From Laetiporus sulphureus 93-53 (Eukaryota > Basidiomycota > Agaricomycetes > Polyporales > Laetiporaceae), in the NCBI RefSeq assembly GCF_001632365.1, contig NW_024468547.1, positions 269,820 to 333,819 of the forward strand: DNA of 64,000 nt. Reading direction: 5' to 3'. The position numbers were made by a program, and so were the translations under genes. The notes under the pieces are model-generated. The model was not told the origin of the DNA and did no database searches. It saw only the letters and a program-made list of their open reading frames with translations. Shown here piece by piece: positions 11,466 to 22,449 of the stretch; the first letter of the stretch is position 1; each line of letters begins with the position of its first letter.

Positions 11466-14400
11466 CACCGATGCCGTGCCGTAGCCGGACACCCTTCCTC
11501 GGGCAATGCATTCGCTGGCATCGTGCTCTGTCTGAATATTCGTCTTAATAGTCTGACTGCGCTCGTCGGTATGTCGATGACTTTCTCAAACTCAAATCGC
11601 CTTGTTTCTTACACGAAGACCTATCCTGCTGTGTTAAGGTCATATTTATATAATGAACATTTGTTGCCTGAATGATCTACGTCTCGTCATACTCCATTCT
11701 ACGGTATGCAGTCCATGTTATATGCCGTCCACGAAATATTCAGGAATCGCCACGGAAACGCATGTTGTTTCGTGAACCGTCTGCCAGCGTTCTCACAGGA
11801 ACTGCTTCAGGGATTCACTGATTACCCAGGCTACTTCATTCGACGTCAGGAGGCATCCGATAGAATAGATTGTTGCCATCCAACGCTGAAGGCCATGCGC
11901 TTCCGCGCGTCTACTGTATCCGTATTTTCGCATAGGATGGCTTCTGACTTCCCCGCGGGGAAACCACAATGCTTGTCCTCTTACCAACTGTGCTTCGTCT
12001 TCGCGCCGAAATCTTGTCTAGTCGGCAGGACAGCCTGTACTCAGAGTCAGACTTCGCGGCAGAAGGGCAATGTGATCCGAGAGTGTTTTATCCAGGTTGT
12101 GGCGTCCTCTTCAAGTCGCACACTACGCGCCCACAGCCACAGCCGCTCACAGCCTTACCTCTATGAACGAACAGCTCAGGTGACGCGGTCCTCGGCAGTG
12201 AGGTCCGATAAAATCATCGGTTCTCGTTGCTCATAGGAAGTCCTAGGGTTTGAGGCAATGCGATATATTTGCCCTCATCATGACTGATCATGAGACGTCG
12301 AGATGATGACGTCCTTCCTGTCCATCATTTGTGTTCACTGTTCACCAGATATTTATGTACCATCCTTACCGAAATGAATTAATTTTATCCGCTGATAGAG
12401 CAGCAGCAATCGACGAGTTATATCCAGTGAGATGATGACGGCTGTGAGTGTATGGTCAATATTAAATCAGACCGGATAAAATGGTCAATACACGTAATAC
12501 GTTGCAATGACGGTGATGTGGGCCCTTCACGTTACAGCCAGGTACAATAAGAACCGATTTTTGGCACCGTTCCTCATCATGCCCAGCCACGGGGGACTCG
12601 GTCATCGTCTCTGTCGCCCGTCAGCAAAAAGCGCCCATACGATGACTGCGTGCTATCAATATATCTCTAGTAAGTGCTCCACCGACCAGCTCGCGCTGAG
12701 AGACACATGCCATTACCAAGGCTTATGCCGATGACAGCAAGTTTCAGTACTAAAGTCATCAATGGAGTTTGAGGTAAATATATCGCGCGGAATTCCCTTC
12801 AAGCGTGTTAGTGGGACTCACGAGTTGTTGGAGTATCAAGGAGTTTTGATGACATATTGCTAGATTGGAGCAATGCATTACGACGTAAGAGCTGCGTAGA
12901 CCTATTGATGAAAGGGTGATAAGGACATACCCTCTGGCAGAATGAGCTCCGCGCACCGAGTTACTATTGCACCGAGTTGGCATGGAGAGGGAGTCGAAGA
13001 CGCAACCAAACTTCTTCCCGTGCGGTTCTCCCGGCTGGACGACATGATGGAACTTACCAATTCGGCATGTTGCAGTGTCAATCTATCAGTCCCTGAGATC
13101 CGTTAAAAGAAGGTCATATGAATCTGAGAAGACACATTCATAGCCACAACACGACTCCTTGGATGGCATCTTCCCGCGATTCTAGCCACGTCCATTTGTG
13201 GCGAACATGCACCAGCAGTCAAGACCTCCGACTCCGAGAGGGATGTTCCGTTACTGATGATCGTCGATGGCCGGATCGATAACGCTGTGCTTCTCTCAGA
13301 GACCGCCGAAGTTTGCCAACACTGCTTCATGGCGGATTCGAAGGCGTCTTGCGGCCTGTAACGCATGTGGTCGCCCGTCGCAGACTTGAAACGTTCCATG
13401 CGCGTGTTGCATCACCATTCACTGGGGTCATCGCCTCGAGCGCGGAACAGGTTCACGTGAGCCACTGTAGCGGAACTTGGCAGCACCGTGCCTGCACCGT
13501 GTTGTGTGTCTTTCGAGATCCGTCGAGAATTGGCACTGCAGGGGGCTCTCCTAACGCTAGGCGACTCAATTATTCCGCAAAGCCGGGCAGTCCATGGTCG
13601 GCCGCACTGTGCCCAGAGAGCGGATAGGTTGATTGAGAACGTCACGGCATGAGTGGGTTATGAAGTTGAGGACGCAGAGCGGTCTGTAACTCGATGAGCA
13701 ATAGGTAGGACGCATACAGATGTGTTGCATGAAGAGATTGGCCGATCAACTCGGATACGGAACACTGAGCATGGCATCCGGGGAGATCACATAAATTTCG
13801 TTCATGAACGCCGGGTAGCAGATCGATCTAAGCGTCTGACTGGCATGCAGCTCCCATCCAATGAATATAAACAAGAACGATGAGCTGGAGCAGCAATGCC
13901 GATCAAGAATGCGTATCCGCGTAGTAATGAAGAATGCGATGTATCCAGTTGTCAGAGCCAAGTATGACCGTTAGATGCGCGTCGGGTTGTATGGGTGGAG
14001 AGGTCAGCAGGGTCTGGATAGAGGCGCCACAACAGCTTGGAGATCATGGAGACCTCGGTATGAACAGTTGAGAAGTCAGCTGGACAAGCTGATGATCAAG
14101 AACTTTGCATATTGGCGCAAGTCCTTGCTTAAAGTGGCATGTCAAGAACCTTGAGCCTGCTGCGCCTCCTCGGAACTCAGAATCAAGCTTGAAAGGAGCA
14201 AAGAAGCAGTATTACTTGAAGAGCAAATCGCAGTTTCTACTACTTGCAATTGACCCACGAAGGAGCACATCTATGGTCGAAACAAGGCCAGAAGGTCCGA
14301 ACTTTCACAATATGATCTTTGATGGGCCACATGAAGAACTTTGCACGATTCAGAAGGTGGAGGCGAGCATGGTGATACCGGAGTAAGTACACTCAGCCGA

Positions 14401-15131
14401 TCGGACCTCAAAATGAGCGCGAAGGATGTCGCAGCGGAGTTCGACTGTCAAGGCGCTCTGTTCGGTCGGAGTCTGACAGAGTGCACAAGTACTTATCGAG
14501 TCTTAGTGTCAATAATTCTCGCCATGCCCTCTGACTTTGATAAAGATCTCTGAAACATACCTTTCCATCGTATTTCCAACATCATGCCTTATTTGTGAAC
14601 CGCGGAGATACGGTGGTTCAGTTTTGTAAGTAAATTCAGACGAATTTTCTACTCTTTCGGAGTGTAAATATGGCGCTGAACAAAACTCCTTCACCAGCAA
14701 TACATTGCTTAACGGATCTGCAGAGAAGATTGGTTTCCAGACCAGGTACCTGATGCGATGCTTATTGCATCCGCAACCTGAGCATGAGAACCAGTACAGT
14801 GACAGGAAAATTTTCATGCTTGCGCGCTTAAGACTCTGGAACTGACTCAAGTGGCCCGACTGCCCTGGGACCAGGATTGATCTGCGCAGGCGCAAGAAAC
14901 CACACCGCAGTTTCTAGAGGTAAGTGGAACGCCTCATGTTTGAGGCTCAGTGGCAAAGGGCATGAGCTGTGCGGGAGGGCATTAACGCCGACGATTCTTG
15001 ATTTGAATCCCTTTCTGGGCATCCAGGCCTCTCGCGCCTACTTAAATCCCTGACTCACATTTTGATCCCGCTCATGCCAATGTTCCACCCTCATCTCCAT
15101 CAGGTTCGTCGACGTAGAAAGGGGCGTCACT
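11466..15131. other. 3.7-kb stretch without a recognised gene
   Basis: Several ORFs of 70-176 codons occur on both strands (for example plus 11706-12236, minus 13103-13399, minus 14509-14895), but none shows a domain, a plausible exon chain or agreement with a paralogue. On the minus strand near 13870-13960 one frame reads as a hydrophobic segment (LLRGYAFLIGIAAP), so a decayed membrane-protein gene is possible. Confidence 0.4.
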
Positions 15132-16621
15132 ATGATTTCCCTTAAGCCTGGCTCCTTCTGCGACGTTTGCGCAGAGGAGTATGGCTCGCATAACTATCCT
15201 CATTCTATGCCATGCGGTGAGTGCGAGCATAAAAACTCTTCATTCAGGTCGAACAGTCTTGTGGATCGTCCCTTACACGCTATCCAGGACATGTCCTATG
15301 CCTTAATTGCTGCAACAACATCCTCAAAAAAACACCTACACGCGTTACGCCTTCCTGTCCTTTCTGTCGCGTGCCCTTCACTAGCGACACCATTCGTTTG
15401 GTCCGTGTGGAGTTCAGCAACAGCGGCCGTTCGACTCCTGCTAGAGCCACCGCCGATGCTCCAGACGTCGCCCTTGACAGTGATGACGATGTGCTATTGT
15501 TAACGCCATCCAGCCTCAAGGATAGCAGGGCCGAAGCTCGGCGGCTGGAGTACAAGGTCGCCAAGGTAGCGGCGAAGAAGTGCTCTGTCGAAGAAGTCGA
15601 AAATCTGCATCAGGAGCTGAAAGACTGGCTCTCAGGCTCTTCTGACGTCAAGTCCCACGATGACCAAGTGAGCATTCCTCGTAATATGTCTGAAGGTTCC
15701 TGACCGTCCATGATCCGCAGAAGGCCGCTCTACAATTGAGCGCTGCACTACTCCATGCGATTCTCGTGAATCACGTGGCGCACAAGCAGGCGACGGACAT
15801 GGCGAAAGCGGTAGAAAGTGACCTTAGAAACAAGCTCGCCCAGGTTGATAAAGCAAAAGAAGAGGCAGAGGAAGAGCTACGCAGGTAGGTCTCCGATGAT
15901 CATCCGTTTTGATTCACTACTGACGTCGGAGATACGCAGAACGGTACGTTTCTCCGCGAATTCCGCAGACCGGCATGCTGACCGCTGCCCATAGCGCACA
16001 CAATGTGCAACAAAAGTACAAGAGATTCAGACCTTGCGCGCAGAATTAATACGCCTCAAGCTCAAGGCGGGCGAATCTACCACTAGTCCAACTCCTCGCC
16101 CTCCGTCCACCGCTTCTTTCATGAACCCACGATCAGGCGCTACGTCTCCCACGTCCCCGACATCCCCGACGCGCGCTTCCTTCGCGTCCTCCGTCCAATC
16201 TTCCCTCTCTCTTCCCCGCATCAGCGCAGCCTCAGCCCATGCACGCTCCGCCTCGACCATTCCTGGCTACCGATCTATGGCCCCTGCGACGCGGCCGGCC
16301 TCAGCGATACCCACCCATACCCGTACTCTATCCTCGGGCACCCAGGCTGTCCATCGTATACCCTCCAGGCAGCTTTCGAGCCTGCCGCCCAAAATGACAC
16401 GCTCGACGAGCGCAGGCTCGGACGAGAACGAAAAAGAGAAGCAGCGCGAACGTGACGCGCGCCGTCTGCAGCTTATGCAGTTTTGGTACCCAGCTGGGAA
16501 CGCGGCGTCGGGGAAGCAGCAGTCTAAGCCTGCTTCCCCCAACGTCGTATCCTCTAGTGAGGCCGCTGCTTCCGTTCTTCCACGTCGATGCAAGCCTTCA
16601 ATCTCCTCGCCTTCGTCCTGA
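15132..16621 (+). CDS. RING-finger coiled-coil protein A
   Basis: Putative RING-type E3 ubiquitin ligase or RING scaffold of unknown target. Exons 15132-15216, 15288-15667, 15721-15884, 15940-15943 and 15995-16621 give 419 residues. The N-terminal C3HC4 RING has FCDVC, PCGHVLCLNC and CPFCRVPF. An acidic linker follows, then a coiled coil over exon 3 and the start of exon 5 (AKEEAEEELRR; EIQTLRAELIRLK), then a Ser/Pro/Thr-rich disordered tail. The 4-nt exon AACG is required: omitting it shifts the frame to a TAA within about 20 codons, and reading through the neighbouring introns also meets stops. The last four exon junctions match paralogues B and C; intron 1 lies at a different place (inside the CGH glycine codon). 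Confidence 0.85.
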
Positions 16622-17440
16622 CCGCAGGAGCGGAGCTTGCTCATCATGTGGAATCCATAGACGCGGATCATAAATGGTTCGCCGTGTCGGATACCTTACT
16701 ATACCTCATACTGTCTCCTGCTGTTATCTCGCCTTGGCCTATTTCTGCTTCGTTCACGGATTGCACCCAGAGACACGTTGTCTGCTCCACGCTTGTCTGT
16801 CTGGATTGATACTTACTCCCCCTTTAGTTCACTGTTTATATCGTTCTGATCTTCGCTTCTCTTTCACCTACCTTCTTGTGGCCTCTTACTTCACTACCTC
16901 GTGGTTCTCTGGGACACTCGTCTAGCCCAAGTGGCCAACTCTGTAGCAATTTGTTGTTTCCTTTTTTGACGACGGTTTACGGATCTTACGATTAGAATGG
17001 TTTACGATACGCAGTACGATACTACGAATGATGTGAATACATGTTCATGTGATGACTTAGGCTTATTTCGAGGTGCGAGAGTGCTCTGAAGACAGTCTGT
17101 ACGAGGACCAGCTCATAACGTCACACCACGTTGGATGAAAGCCGATGCTCCCGAGAGGTTCACCGTTCAATGCCACGGTCGCGAGGCTCCTCCAGAAATT
17201 ACGTTTGGATGGGGTATGCCCACTTACATAGTTCAGTACTAGGAAATTGCTTTTGAAAGATTCATACACGCGCCTAGTAGCTTGTGCAATTGACAAGTGA
17301 ACGCAAAGTGTATAGCGAACGTTCGCGCAGTGGCTGGCAAGACAATTTGAGCAGGTAATCGCGAGCGCCTATCTGGACTCCAACTCTTGATCCACTACAT
17401 ACACAGCACGATACTGACGGATGACTAGGACTTTACAGAT
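16622..17440. other. Intergenic, no gene recognised
   Basis: 3' flank of RING gene A and upstream DNA of the next plus-strand gene. A hydrophobic open frame at 16674-16925 is short and without family resemblance. The first exon of the following gene may lie in the last 200 bases. Confidence 0.4.
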
Positions 17441-18960
17441 CCATCCGCATGGGCTACTGTTACAAATCTGATACACTTCGTAGGATTCCAGAGAGACCAG
17501 AAGTCCTTTTCCGCCTCGACTCAGTCCGTTCCTGCACTGATAAGTGGCGCCATTTCGGAACCCGACGAACTTTCGGTCAACGATGCTGAACAACTTATGC
17601 ACAAAGACCTAGCAGCTTACGGACCTTCTCAAATCTGGAAACATCGCGCTTTATTGGATTCCAAACCATACCGGTTGCGTGAGCGCAATTTTCGTTTCTT
17701 GGACGAGTTCGAACAGGGAAGGAAGAGCTTGCAGGCTCCTCAGTTGTGGTTAGTATGCGTGTTTCTGCATCCCTTGAATAGGATCTTGAGGCCTCTTGAA
17801 AGAACCTTCGATGGAAGCGGATAGGATTGAAGCAGCCAGTGAAGGTGGCCTACTTCACGGGAAGACCATGCGATCGCGTCTGGATCGCATACTACTGGAA
17901 GTTACTCTGTTCTTAATGGCCTGGATTTTGCTCCTGCAGTCCCCTTTGAAATGCTTCCTACCTTTTGTTTTTCGAAAGGATGCCACAAAACGATTCTCAT
18001 ACGGAAGCTCGATGAAACGACGGAGCTAGATGTCTCTTAATCAAATGATCCAATCCCAGCTGTAGTATCGGGACGGCAAGACTGTCGCAGACTGCGCTGT
18101 AACAAATGTCTTGGATGGTGTACCGGGGACGTACATTCGCAGGTCAATCCAATCATCTGAAAGCTCAATAATCCCCGACTTTCGAGTTGCATCACCTAAA
18201 GAAAACCTGGCACTAATGGATGCAAATATGCAATACACGACTACGACGAACACAGTATTTGCCTTCCAATATATGCTCGTTGGTCCGTCCACGAGATTCC
18301 CCTCGCGCTCACTCATTCTCTTCCTATCAGTAACGTCAACGCCGCACTTGTGCTCTGTGCGTATGTCGCGGCAACATGGCTCCTCTCGCGATTTAAAGGC
18401 TTCAAATATTCTGACGTCCAAGGGATCTACGGTCTGCACAATTCTAAAGACCTTTCTGACTGGGCGATCCTCATCGGAACCGTATATGACTCTGAATCAA
18501 GAAGGGAATCCTAAAACACACAGGAGTTCGTGGAAAGCAGAGCTTGCAATGCTGACGATCACACATCACGCTTTCCGTTTGACATCACTCCTGGAACGCA
18601 CGGTGTGGCCATGACGTACGTTGTATGCTCATAAGAACGTTACGCAAGTTCGCGAACTCAATTAACTAAGGACTTGTGTTCAGGGCCCCAGGTTTTTCGT
18701 ACACGAGTCCTACCCCACGGTTCTCGCCGCTCGATTCGTCTATTGACAAAGACCCACACCGTTCACGTGCAGAGGAGACTTGCTCAGACGAGGTTGCATC
18801 ACGAGCAGCCGCTTCTTTCGTTGCATTCGGATGCAGATGATACAGCGTCAAAACGTCAGATGACTTCATCCAGCTCGTCGTCGGTGGTCGACTCCTCAAT
18901 CGAGTGACCTTGCGACTTTTCAAACGCAGAAGAGGCTCCTTCCGAAGATAGTGCATCCAA
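17441..18960 (+). CDS. Unrecognised gene with a predicted membrane segment
   Basis: Not recognised. A long open stretch from about 17441 to 17740 reads as ordinary protein (for example SEPDELSVNDAEQLMHKDL and RNFRFLDEFEQGRK). A second open stretch from about 18198 to 18512 holds a hydrophobic segment (NVNAALVLCAYVAATWLL) followed by RFKGFKYSDVQGIYG. A third, from about 18525, has NADDHTSRFPFDITPG and then a Ser/Asp-rich tail. The third part is duplicated at 46.2-47.1 kb. Start codon, introns and stop could not be fixed, and the Ser-rich tail contains an in-frame stop relative to the other copy, so this copy may be broken at its 3' end. Confidence 0.35.
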
Positions 18961-19804
18961 TTCGTCATGTGGGGCCGGATCCTAGCGCGAAGAATCTGAG
19001 TGGCTTCGGATGGAGACTCAACCTACTCTGATGTGATAGCGCAAGCGAATGAAACCTGGGCCAGCTGGCAGCAGTCTTCGGCCATTCCTAGCCATGATGC
19101 TTTGGAAACGAGCACAATGTGATATGCTGATCCCTCGCTATGAGCTGTTCGTTCTTTCGTGACTTGGAGCTTGTAACTGTGATGCGTCACCGTAGGTCCA
19201 TACACTGCTATCGATTGCAAGTTGCTATGTATACACACCGCCCTTTTCAAATTGTGCACATGCTGCTCTAAAATTAACGCGGCGCTGAGAACATGGAGTC
19301 TTAGTGGAGAACATATGGCGTTGTAAAGCCGCACTATTCAACATGTACGTATGGAAGCGCCACTTACAGCGGCCGCAAGCCTACTCCACAGCTGCATTTG
19401 AATGTGCACATGTGATGAAAGTAGTTCCGCTAATTAATGAATTTGATTTGTTCTTGCCTCTAGTAGAGAATATGAGGCCCGCCACGCGTAAAGTCACATG
19501 CACGTGATGTCAAGATTCATCAATGCGCCACCACAACATTCTTCGTCAAGAGCCTCATGGTGACATTGATGCTTCCTGTCTGAACGTTACGCTGGTTATT
19601 CTTCGCGTGTTTTCTTGAGTTCCAGTTTATTGAACTCGTTCTCCAAGGGACAGCAAATGCATCCTCACTTATGGCCAGCAAATTTCCATCTTGAAACCAT
19701 TGACAGGTTCCTGTCACGGCGCGTGATGCGCCGCGTGTACGCAATGTTCAACTCGACCTTTCGCTATCAGCCTCGACATACGCCTCCTGAAGCTGCGAGC
19801 AGAA
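18961..19804. other. Flank homologous to 46.9-47.4 kb
   Basis: No gene recognised. Stretches near 19020-19090 and 19310-19440 resemble 46970-47040 and 47160-47300 in order and orientation, so the duplication that includes the preceding gene extends into this spacer. Confidence 0.45.
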
Positions 19805-22169
19805 ATGGAGATTCAGCTTGTCTACCGGGTTCTACGAAAGCTATCGCACTGGGCACTCTCCTTCTACTCTGAAATACAGGTTGTTGGTGAGGAGAACGTC
19901 CCAAGTGACGGACCTATCATTGTGTACGTTGAGACTGGTGCTCACCTCACAATGTTGTTGGTCCAAGATGATGATGACGATACTTAGCGTTTCATGTCAT
20001 CACAATGAAATTCTTGACATCGCTACTCTTGGTAAGTTTTCGTTAGCTTCTCACATCGCTTTCGTTGACCAAACACCTTGAAGCTTCGACGATACCTAGG
20101 TGTCGATTGCTTCGCTTCTGGGCGAAGGCTTCGCTGTTCAAGAATCCCATCGCAAGAGCTATTCTCGTATTATCTGGGAACATCCCTGTCCATCGAAACC
20201 CGAACAGCACTCGTTCCAGCGACATCGGTACCGAAGCAAACTCCTCAGCTAGCGCTTCTGATTCGAAGCAAGCGTTATTTCGACAGACATTTCTTGCACT
20301 GGACCGTGGCGAGGCGATCGGTGTGTTTCCAGAGGGTACGAGCTACACGGAGCCCCACATCGCCCAGGTGAAGGACGGCGCGGCTTGGGCTGCACTGGAG
20401 TATATGCGATGGCGGAGAAGCCACGATCAAAGTCGACGTGCAGACGATGGTTATGGCAGATTGATGGTTATTCCGGTAGGGATCGTGCATACGGATAAGT
20501 CTCGGTACCTGAGTCGAGTGAGTACCCGTCGAACCGCTCTCTGCACCTACAACTTTGCTTACGGCTTCAATCTCGGTTTGAATGTCAGATGTCTGTTAGG
20601 TATACCTCAATCTACGTTTATCATCTCTGTCATCTCTATTCCTGATTGCAATCGATGCGGTCGTGCAGATGGGGAACTCCCATCGATGTGGTCTCTTTTG
20701 CAGAACGGTACCTCCCGGAGGCCGGGCCCGACTCGCCCTCAGACGCAGACACAAGGGAAGCAGTCCGCAAGCTTACGAAGGAGATCGCGAGAAGGATGGT
20801 GGCGCTCACAATCAATGCGCCGGATTGGTGGGTGTCATGTTCCGGGATCAACTTTTGTTTCTGCTCGCGTGCATCTGAGTTTCGCTGAATACAGGGACAC
20901 CGTCCATGCCGCAAGGATGGCGCGGGATATCCTGTGGAAGGACGAGCGGAACATTCCGATGGCAAATTTTGCTCAAATCAGCCAGCAGTAAGTCGATGTG
21001 TCTTCGATGATTATCAGATCTTCTTAGAGGCCTCGCGTAGATTGATCAAACTATTCTCTGTCTCAGACGGGCCTGCTTCTCTCCGAAGAGTGAAGCGAAC
21101 TCTTCTGCGGTACTACTCCTTCTTGAACTTCACTTCCTTGTCGCACAGCTCGCTTTCAGCCGTCCTCCCGGATTCGCTCTCGCCTCGGGCGCCCTCCACA
21201 GGCGAAGCACTCCTCACGTTCTCTCGAGAGCTGGCAGGCACGTTCCTCCGCTTCCGCTTCCTGTTATTCTTGCCGGTGTTCCTCGTGCACATTCCCGCAT
21301 ACTTGCTTGCTCACCTCGGCATGCGCGTCCTGTCTAGCCCTTATGAGGAGGAGACACATGCTCAGTTCAAAGCGGTATTCGGGATGATCGGTGCTGGTAT
21401 CTCGTATGGCGTCGCTGGAAGCCTCTTAGTGCGGGTCTTGCAGCGATTGCCGATGTCTGTCGCTTTTAGCAATGAAAGCAACGGCATCAAGGATCCTGTC
21501 GCGCAAGTCCTGCGGCGAGCCGCAGTATGGCTGTTGTGTCCGGGCGGCCCCCTTAAGAGCGGCATTCAGTCCTTGGTCAGCATCTGTGGCGTTGCTTGGC
21601 TCCTCTCGAAATGGCACAATAGACTTGTCGGAAGTGAGTCTTCATTCCCCACATATCCGACACCTCATACATATCCTTTCCATGCCGCACAGCAAATTAT
21701 AGACAGTGAGCGCAAGCCTGACTCGTTGGTTGCCACGCTAGAACTAACCATCGCATCCCTCAGATTCAAGCGGCTGGTCGCCTCATTGAAGCTCCTCATC
21801 GGTCTTCTGTCTCCCCGCACAGCGGACCTCACACCGGACGAGCTGCAGCAATATGCCAAACCTCCTCTTCCTCCTGTGAATCCATTCCTCAAGCGTCGTT
21901 CCCCTCCGACCTCGACTGGTCAGCCTAACGGAAACGGCCACAGCATCGACAACGATTTTTGCAACGGTAGTCGCCCTGCCAACCAGAATGAACCTCGCCC
22001 TCCTACGCCGTCGTTTCGCAGGCTAATGCGACCCCTCTTATCTGCGCGTGCTGAGGCAACAGATGCTCTTGCCAAATATCTCGTTGACGTGGAGAACACA
22101 AGCGATCTGCATAATGGCGAACTTGTCGATATTCTGCAGCAGCTTAAAAAACACGGAGCACACTTCTGA
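19805..22169 (+). CDS. SCT1: Glycerol-3-phosphate/phospholipid acyltransferase, SCT1/GPT2 type
   Basis: ER-membrane PlsC-type acyltransferase, by family the sn-1 acylation of glycerol-3-phosphate that starts glycerolipid synthesis. Exons 19805-19923, 19988-20031, 20084-20517, 20589-20599, 20669-20827, 20895-20987, 21041-21633, 21693-21705 and 21764-22169 give 623 residues. The HX4D catalytic motif is HNEILD at the exon 2 end; the later blocks are SGNIPVHRNPN and FPEGTSYTEPH. A RWGTPIDV block, a long helical region and a membrane segment near FLLFLPVFLVHIPAYLL follow. The C-terminal part is Pro/Ser-rich. The 11-nt and 13-nt exons were placed by frame and family pattern (SRMSVRWG; HNRLVGTNYRQFKRL). 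The symbol denotes the yeast SCT1/GPT2 family, not a proven orthologue. Confidence 0.9.
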
Positions 22170-22449
22170 CTCTCGCAATATGCCTACTCGACGTAAGTTT
22201 CTCGTCTTGTCCTGAACTATCGACTTGGGAACGAACTACATACTAGATAATAATTCTTCAAGAATAGAGGGTATTGATACAAGGTATCTACAGCGAGCCC
22301 GAAAGACAGACATAAAAATCCTTGAAATGTCGTGCGATCAGCACTTTTAGATAGTTAGTCGTACTTGACATGCGATCCTAAATCAAGTCATCAGATTCAT
22401 CATCTCTTCCTAAACGTTATATGTTCCGGAGGCAGAAGCCAGTTGTGCT

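Noticed and set aside
11706..12236. 176-codon plus ORF
   Set aside because: No domain, composition unlike neighbouring coding exons, no paralogue; treated as chance.
15994..16033. Splicing RING A exon 3 directly to 15995
   Set aside because: It puts the sequence in a frame that stops at a TAA within 20 codons; the 4-nt exon resolves this.
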